A DNA stretch of 64,000 nt from NCBI RefSeq assembly GCF_902859745.1, contig NZ_CADIJW010000001.1, forward strand, positions 248,001-312,000, written 5' to 3'. The notes below the pieces were generated by a model. That model was not told the origin of the DNA. It searched no databases and was given only the letters and a program-made list of their open reading frames with translations. Made by a program: the position numbers and the translations under genes. This document shows, piece after piece, positions 59,423 to 64,000 of the stretch. Source of the stretch: Achromobacter dolens (GTDB lineage: Bacteria; Pseudomonadota; Gammaproteobacteria; Burkholderiales; Burkholderiaceae_B). Within the stretch, counting starts at the first letter, position 1. Each line of letters begins with the position of its first letter.

Positions 59423-59965
59423 TTAGCGCAGCGGCTCGGGCGCGTTGCCAGGCTGGCCGGGGTATTGGTTCATCGGGCTGGTGGGGGCGGCGGCGTCGCG
59501 TTTCTTCTGCTCTTCTTCCTGCTTGAGCCGGGCCTCGTCTTCGCTCAGGCGCTTGTCGGCCTTTTCATCGGCGGCCGCGCTGGGCGTGTTGATCTGGTAG
59601 GGCTGCAGGTCGGGCTGCTTGTCGCCTTCCCAGCGGGTCAGCCGGTCGTTCTCGAACCAGACCGTGAACTTGCGTTCCTGGGCCTCACCGTAGCCGGGCT
59701 TGTAATAGTAGGGGTAGTCCCAGCGGTTGGCATGCAGCACGCTGGTCAGGGTGGGGCTGCCCAGCGCGAAGCGGACCTGTTCGCGCGTCATGCCCGGCTG
59801 CAGCAGCGCCACCTGCTCCTGGGTGATCCAGTTGCCTTGCTGGACACCGGCCTTGTAGGGGAAGCCCCACTTGTCCCCCGTGCAGCCGGCAAGGGCGACG
59901 GCCAGGGCGGCGATGGCCAATCCGGTCTTGAGCGAGCGGGAAGGAATTCGTGCAATCATGGACAC
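59423..59965 (-). CDS. bamE: Outer-membrane assembly lipoprotein BamE (OmlA)
   Basis: A 180-residue lipoprotein of the BAM complex. The lipobox is LAGC after a 27-residue signal (lipidated Cys about 28). The SmpA/OmlA domain reads [25 protein letters not shown] and [13 protein letters not shown]. The C-terminal 50 residues are Lys/Glu-rich then Pro-rich, longer than E. coli BamE (113), as in other Bordetella-type homologues. An in-frame ATG two codons later is an alternative start. Divergent from fur, the usual arrangement. Confidence 0.93.
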   Translation of the reverse strand: MSMIARIPSRSLKTGLAIAALAVALAGCTGDKWGFPYKAGVQQGNWITQEQVALLQPGMTREQVRFALGSPTLTSVLHANRWDYPYYYKPGYGEAQERKFTVWFENDRLTRWEGDKQPDLQPYQINTPSAAADEKADKRLSEDEARLKQEEEQKKRDAAAPTSPMNQYPGQPGNAPEPLR

Positions 59966-60115
59966 TACGCGCCCCTATTATTTGGAAGCAGACAAAACCG
60001 TTATCATAAAGGTTTCATAAGGATAGTTCTGCGGGGCGGCAGGAATTCTGGGGAGCCGGCTCGCGGTTACCGAGTATCCTTGCCCATGCCAACGCGGACG
60101 GAGAGCGATTACACC

Positions 60116-60535
60116 ATGAGCGACCAAAGCGAACTGAAAAACATGGGTTTGAAGGCGACTTTCCCGCGCCTGAAAATTCTTGATATCTTCCGTAAGTCGG
60201 ACCAGCGCCACCTCAGCGCCGAGGACGTCTACCGTGCCCTGATCGGCGAAAACGTCGAAATCGGCCTGGCCACCGTCTATCGCGTGCTGACCCAGTTCGA
60301 ACAGGCCGGCATCCTTGCCCGCAGCCAGTTCGACAGCGGCAAGGCCGTGTTCGAACTGAACGACGGCGATCACCACGACCACCTGATCTGCACGAACTGC
60401 GGCAAGGTGGTTGAATTCTCCGACCCGGACATCGAAAAGCGCCAGCAAAAGATCGCCAAGGACAACGGCTTCGCGCTGGAAAGCCACGCCATGGTGCTGT
60501 ACGGCATCTGCGGCAGCTGCCTGAAAGGCCGCTGA
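60116..60535 (+). CDS. fur: Ferric uptake regulator Fur
   Basis: A 139-residue iron-responsive repressor. The N-terminal winged helix has [23 protein letters not shown] and [13 protein letters not shown]. The metal-binding domain shows [17 protein letters not shown] and [10 protein letters not shown], i.e. both CxxC zinc pairs. It is expected to repress the fyuA locus in this window. It is divergent from bamE and followed by a terminator. Confidence 0.97.
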   Translation: MSDQSELKNMGLKATFPRLKILDIFRKSDQRHLSAEDVYRALIGENVEIGLATVYRVLTQFEQAGILARSQFDSGKAVFELNDGDHHDHLICTNCGKVVEFSDPDIEKRQQKIAKDNGFALESHAMVLYGICGSCLKGR

Positions 60536-60589
60536 GCTTTTTCGCGTCGGACCTGACCGCGGCCGCGCTCGCCGCGAGTCAGTGAAAGC

Positions 60590-60621
60590 AAAAGCCCCTT
60601 CTCCAAGAAGGGGCTTTTTTT
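60590..60621 (+). terminator. Terminator after fur
   Basis: AAAAGCCCCTT-CTCCA-AGAAGGGGCTTTTTTT. It lies before the convergent recN and can serve both strands. Confidence 0.9.
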
Positions 60622-60675
60622 ATTCCCGGACCGAGTCCGGCTTGGGGAATGGGGATCGCCCGGGCCTGAACCGCC

Positions 60676-62337
60676 TCAGGCCGGTGCGCGGCCAAAGCCT
60701 GCCAGCATTTCGCGGGCGTGCTCGCGGGTGGTGGCGGTGAGCTTGATGCCGCCCAGCATGCGGGCGATTTCCTCGACCCGGGCGCCGTCGTCCAGCTCTT
60801 CGATGCGCGAGCGGGTGGTGCCGCGCGATTCGGTCTTGCTGACCAGGAACTGGTTGTTGCCGCAGGCAGCGACTTGCGGCAGGTGAGTGACGCACAGCAC
60901 CTGGTGGCGCTCGCCCAGTTCGCGCAGCAGCTTGCCGACGGCTTCCGCCACGGCGCCGCCGACGCCGCTGTCGACTTCGTCGAAGATCAGCGTGGGCACG
61001 CGCGCGGCGCGGCTGGCGATGACCGACAGCGCCAGCGAGATGCGCGACAGTTCTCCGCCGGACGCGACCTTGGCCAACGGCCGCGGCGTGGTGCCGGCGT
61101 GGCCGGCCACCAGGAATTCGACGTGTTCATTACCGTGGGCCGACGGCGCGGCCGCTGCCAGCGTGGGCTCGAACTTGCCGCCTTGCATGGCCAGCGTCTG
61201 CATGGCCTGGGTGACCTGTTTGCCGAGGTCCTTGGCGACCTTGCGGCGCGCCGCCGTGAGCTTGGCGGCGGCGGCGTCGTACTGCGCCTGCGCCACCTGC
61301 GCCTGGGCGCGCAGCGCGTCGATGTCGGCGGCGGCCTGCAGGGCCGAGAGTTCGGCGTGCAAGCTGTCGCGCAGCGCGCACAGCCCGTCGGGTTCGGTGC
61401 GGAACTTGCGCGCCGTCTCGAATACCGCGCTCAGGCGCGCCTCGACGTCGGCCAGCCGGCGCGGATCGAGATCGACGCGGCTGACGTAGTTGTTCAGGTC
61501 GGACACCGCTTCGCTGATGGCAATGCGGGCCGATTCGAGTTCGTCGTAGATGCCCTGCAGGCCGGTGTCGTGCCGCAGCATCTGCTGGATGCGGTGGTTG
61601 GCCGCAGTCAGCCGATGGTGGGCCGAGTCGCCTTCGCCATCGAGGGCGTCGAGGATCTGGGTGGCGCCGTCCAGCAGCGACTGTGAATGCGACAGGCGGG
61701 TGTGCTCGGATTGCAGCGATTCCCATTCGTCCGGGGCGAGCCCGAGGCGATCGAGTTCGTCGACCTGCCATTGCAGCCGCTCGCGTTCGGCGGCCAGGCC
61801 CGCCGCGTCCTTTTCGGCCAATTCCAACTGGCGCGCCAGCGCGCGCCATTGCTTCCAGGCCTGGCCCACCGCCTGGCGCAGGTCGCCGTGGCCGCCATGC
61901 GCATCCAGCAGGTCGCGCTGAGCCTCCGCACGCATCAGGCTCTGGTGCGCATGCTGGCCGTGGATGTCGACCAGGCTGTCGCCCAGTTCGCGCAATTGCG
62001 CCACCGTGGCCGGGGTGCCGTTGATGTAGGCGCGGCTGCGGCCCTGGGCGTCGATCACGCGGCGCAGGGCCAGTTCATCGTCGGCATCGATCTCGCGTTC
62101 GGCAAGCCAGGCGCGCAGCGCCGGCGGCGTGTCGAAGACGGCGGTGATGTCGGCGCGCGCGGCGCCTTCGCGCAGCACGCTGACGTCGCCGCGCTCGCCC
62201 AGCGCCAGCGCCAGCGCGTCGATGAGGATGGATTTTCCTGCCCCGGTCTCGCCGGAGAAGACGGTGAAGCCGGGACCGAAATGGATCTCGGTCTGCTCGA
62301 CGATGACGAAGTCGCGGATGTGCAGGGTGCGCAGCAT
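60676..62337 (-). CDS. recN: DNA repair protein RecN
   Basis: A 553-residue SMC-like ATPase of double-strand break repair. Walker A is FSGETGAGKSILIDAL at residues 28-43, a long coiled-coil middle follows, and the C-terminal ABC signature ASGGELSRISLAL with Walker B TLIFDEVDSGVGG. It follows nadK by 13 bp, so recN is driven from the nadK promoter. Confidence 0.97.
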   Translation of the reverse strand: MLRTLHIRDFVIVEQTEIHFGPGFTVFSGETGAGKSILIDALALALGERGDVSVLREGAARADITAVFDTPPALRAWLAEREIDADDELALRRVIDAQGRSRAYINGTPATVAQLRELGDSLVDIHGQHAHQSLMRAEAQRDLLDAHGGHGDLRQAVGQAWKQWRALARQLELAEKDAAGLAAERERLQWQVDELDRLGLAPDEWESLQSEHTRLSHSQSLLDGATQILDALDGEGDSAHHRLTAANHRIQQMLRHDTGLQGIYDELESARIAISEAVSDLNNYVSRVDLDPRRLADVEARLSAVFETARKFRTEPDGLCALRDSLHAELSALQAAADIDALRAQAQVAQAQYDAAAAKLTAARRKVAKDLGKQVTQAMQTLAMQGGKFEPTLAAAAPSAHGNEHVEFLVAGHAGTTPRPLAKVASGGELSRISLALSVIASRAARVPTLIFDEVDSGVGGAVAEAVGKLLRELGERHQVLCVTHLPQVAACGNNQFLVSKTESRGTTRSRIEELDDGARVEEIARMLGGIKLTATTREHAREMLAGFGRAPA

Positions 62338-62350
62338 GTCGGGGCGCTTA

Positions 62351-63250
62351 CTACTCTACGTTGTCGGTGGCCTGCGGCATCAGGTTCCAGTGCAGCTTGC
62401 GGCGCAGGGTGGAAAAGAAGCTGTAGCCTTCCGGATGCACGAAGCGGATGGTATAGGGCGCGCGCTGCACGACGATGCGGTCGCCGGGCTGCAGGTCGGA
62501 CCAGGTCTGCATGTCGAAATGCACGCTGGCGCCGACCTCGACCCGGCCCATGGCGGTGAGCGTCATGTTCAGCACGCCGGTGTCCGGAATGACGATGGGG
62601 CGGTTGGACAGGGTCTGCGGCGCCACCGGCACCAGCACCATGGCGTTCATGCCGGGGTGCAGGATCGGGCCATTGGCCGACAGCGCGTAGGCGGTCGAGC
62701 CGGTGGGGGTGGCGATGATCAGGCCGTCGGCGCGCTGGGTGTACATGAAGGCGCCGTCCAGTTCGACGCGCACTTCGATCATGCCGCCGCGTCCGGCGCG
62801 GTTCAGCACCACGTCGTTCAGCGCCGAGGCCGCGTACATCTGCTGGTCGCCGCGCCAGGCGCTGCCTTCGAGCAGCATGCGTTCCTCGATCTGGAAGTTG
62901 CCTTCCAGCACGCGCGTCAGGGCGCCATGCGCGTCCTGCACCGGGATGTCGGTGATGAAGCCCAGATGGCCATGGTTGATGCCGACCACCGGCACGCCGT
63001 ACGGGGCGAGATGGCGCGCGGCGCCCAGCACCGTGCCGTCGCCGCCCATGACCACCGCGAGCGAGGCGTCCTGGCCGATCTGCGCGTAGGTGGCGACGGG
63101 ATATTCCGTCAGGCCGGTGTTGCGAGCCGTGTCGGCATCGACGAGCACCTGCCGCCCGGCCTGCGTGAGCGCGTGCGCGAGCGCCCTTAGCGGAGTGGCC
63201 AGGCCGGCGTCCTGGTATCTGCCGATCAGCGCGACGGTAGGAAAGTGCAT
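62351..63250 (-). CDS. nadK: NAD kinase
   Basis: A 299-residue enzyme that phosphorylates NAD to NADP. The GGDGT motif is in [17 protein letters not shown] and a second signature is [11 protein letters not shown]. The C-half holds [22 protein letters not shown]. It is divergent from hrcA and followed closely by recN, the conserved nadK-recN / hrcA layout of beta-proteobacteria. Confidence 0.97.
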   Translation of the reverse strand: MHFPTVALIGRYQDAGLATPLRALAHALTQAGRQVLVDADTARNTGLTEYPVATYAQIGQDASLAVVMGGDGTVLGAARHLAPYGVPVVGINHGHLGFITDIPVQDAHGALTRVLEGNFQIEERMLLEGSAWRGDQQMYAASALNDVVLNRAGRGGMIEVRVELDGAFMYTQRADGLIIATPTGSTAYALSANGPILHPGMNAMVLVPVAPQTLSNRPIVIPDTGVLNMTLTAMGRVEVGASVHFDMQTWSDLQPGDRIVVQRAPYTIRFVHPEGYSFFSTLRRKLHWNLMPQATDNVE

Positions 63251-63380
63251 GGTGGCAAGGCGAATCAGAAAAAGCGAAATCGGTCCGGAATCGGGCCTGT
63301 TAGCCGATTATATGGGGCCGCATATTGGCTTGCGGGACAAAAATCGCCTTAATTGGAAAAGATTCCCTAAAATAGCCGCT

Positions 63381-64000
63381 ATGGATGACCGCGCACGCGC
63401 ATTACTGAAAGCGTTGATCGAACGCTATATCGCCGATGGGCAACCAGTCGGCTCGCGGACGCTATCGAAGGTTTTCGATCTGTCGCCCGCCACCATCCGC
63501 AACGTCATGGCGGACCTGGAAGAGCTGGGCCTGATCCACAGTCCGCACACCTCCGCGGGGCGCATTCCCACGCCCCGCGGCTACCGCATGTTCGTCGATT
63601 CGCTGCTGGTGGTGCAGTCCTACCAGCTCGAACCGCACAACATGGGCGAGATGCTGGCCGCGGCCGAGCCCACCCGCGCGGTCAATGCCGCCGCAGCGCT
63701 GCTTTCCAACCTGACCCAGTTCGCCGGCGTGGTGCTGACCCCCAAGCGCGCCCAGGTGTTCCGCCAGATCGAATTCATCCGCCTGTCGGACAAGCGGGTG
63801 CTGCTGATCATCGTCACCCCCGACGGCGACGTGCAGAACCGCATCCTGTTCGTGCAGCGCGACTACGCCGAGGCCGAATTGCTGGAGGCCGGCAACTTCT
63901 TCAACGTCCACTTCGCCGGCAAGTCCTTCGACGCGGTGCGGCGCACCCTGTCCACCGAACTGGCGCAGTTGCGCGAAGACATCTCGCGGCTGATGCAGGC
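63381..64000 (+). CDS. hrcA: Heat-inducible repressor HrcA, N-terminal part (runs off the window)
   Basis: The first 206 residues of the repressor of class I heat-shock genes. The winged helix is [46 protein letters not shown], followed by [22 protein letters not shown] -10-like TAAAAT ends only eight bases before the ATG, so the transcript may be leaderless; no clear -35 was found. I see no CIRCE repeat in the 130 bp upstream. The C-terminus lies beyond the window. Confidence 0.95.
   Translation, partial: MDDRARALLKALIERYIADGQPVGSRTLSKVFDLSPATIRNVMADLEELGLIHSPHTSAGRIPTPRGYRMFVDSLLVVQSYQLEPHNMGEMLAAAEPTRAVNAAAALLSNLTQFAGVVLTPKRAQVFRQIEFIRLSDKRVLLIIVTPDGDVQNRILFVQRDYAEAELLEAGNFFNVHFAGKSFDAVRRTLSTELAQLREDISRLMQ

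Noticed and set aside
63251-63380. Sigma-32 promoter or CIRCE element upstream of hrcA
   Set aside because: No CIRCE-type inverted repeat and no convincing heat-shock promoter could be read; only a -10-like TAAAAT is visible.

Overview
The window is about 64 kb of very GC-rich, gene-dense bacterial chromosome. It looks like an Alcaligenaceae beta-proteobacterium of the Bordetella/Achromobacter type. The reasons are a Bug-type tricarboxylate-binding protein beside an IclR regulator, a phasin, the leucyl-transferase pair bpt/aat, a bamE(omlA)-fur divergent pair, the nadK-recN/hrcA arrangement, a FyuA-like receptor, and typical high-GC codon use. I see no prophage, insertion sequence or CRISPR array. 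All genes are recognised from sequence by eye; no search was run.

Layout. 1-2.9 kb: 5' part of glnS (minus), then a two-gene cytochrome bd-like operon whose subunit I has lost every haem ligand. 3-8.7 kb: recQ, an orphan usher-like outer-membrane protein, and an OmpR/EnvZ-type two-component pair. 8.8-12 kb: ruvB, a threonine/serine dehydratase and an NDUFA9-like protein. 12-17.5 kb (minus): the run ubiH-like, dusB, fis, purH, ruvC, ruvA. 17.5-20.8 kb: TM2 protein, pepP, and a Na+/Ca2+-exchanger-like transporter behind a yybP-ykoY manganese riboswitch. 20.9-24.8 kb: a magnesium locus with a promoter, a 17-codon leader ORF, an MgtC-like ACT protein, a 21-codon MgtL-like leader peptide carrying DPEP, and mgtA. 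24.9-31.3 kb: porin, CtaG, galU, an M48 protease, and a YheT/NTF2/zinc-finger run behind ilvE. 31.3-33.6 kb: ilvE and azlCD, divergent and both tied to branched-chain amino acids. 33.6-39.1 kb: a siderophore-uptake locus (fyuA, FptX/RhtX-type MFS, flavin monooxygenase, AraC/YbtA regulator) with a Fur box. 39.4-46.1 kb: rhlE, thioredoxin-like, EI24, CinA, IclR, Bug, phasin. 46.3-49.6 kb (minus): Nudix, aat, bpt, pyrD. 49.6-57.5 kb: LysR/DoxX, small secreted proteins, tRNA-Cys and three identical tRNA-Gly(GCC), AhpD-like, MocR, GNAT/flavoprotein and an Imm33-like protein. 57.5-64 kb: murB, dapB, bamE, fur, recN, nadK and the start of hrcA.

Most of the window is conserved housekeeping. The parts most worth a second look are the haem-ligand-free CydA homologue, the layered leader control of the magnesium locus, the compact siderophore-import locus without biosynthesis genes, and the usher-like protein beside the two-component system.
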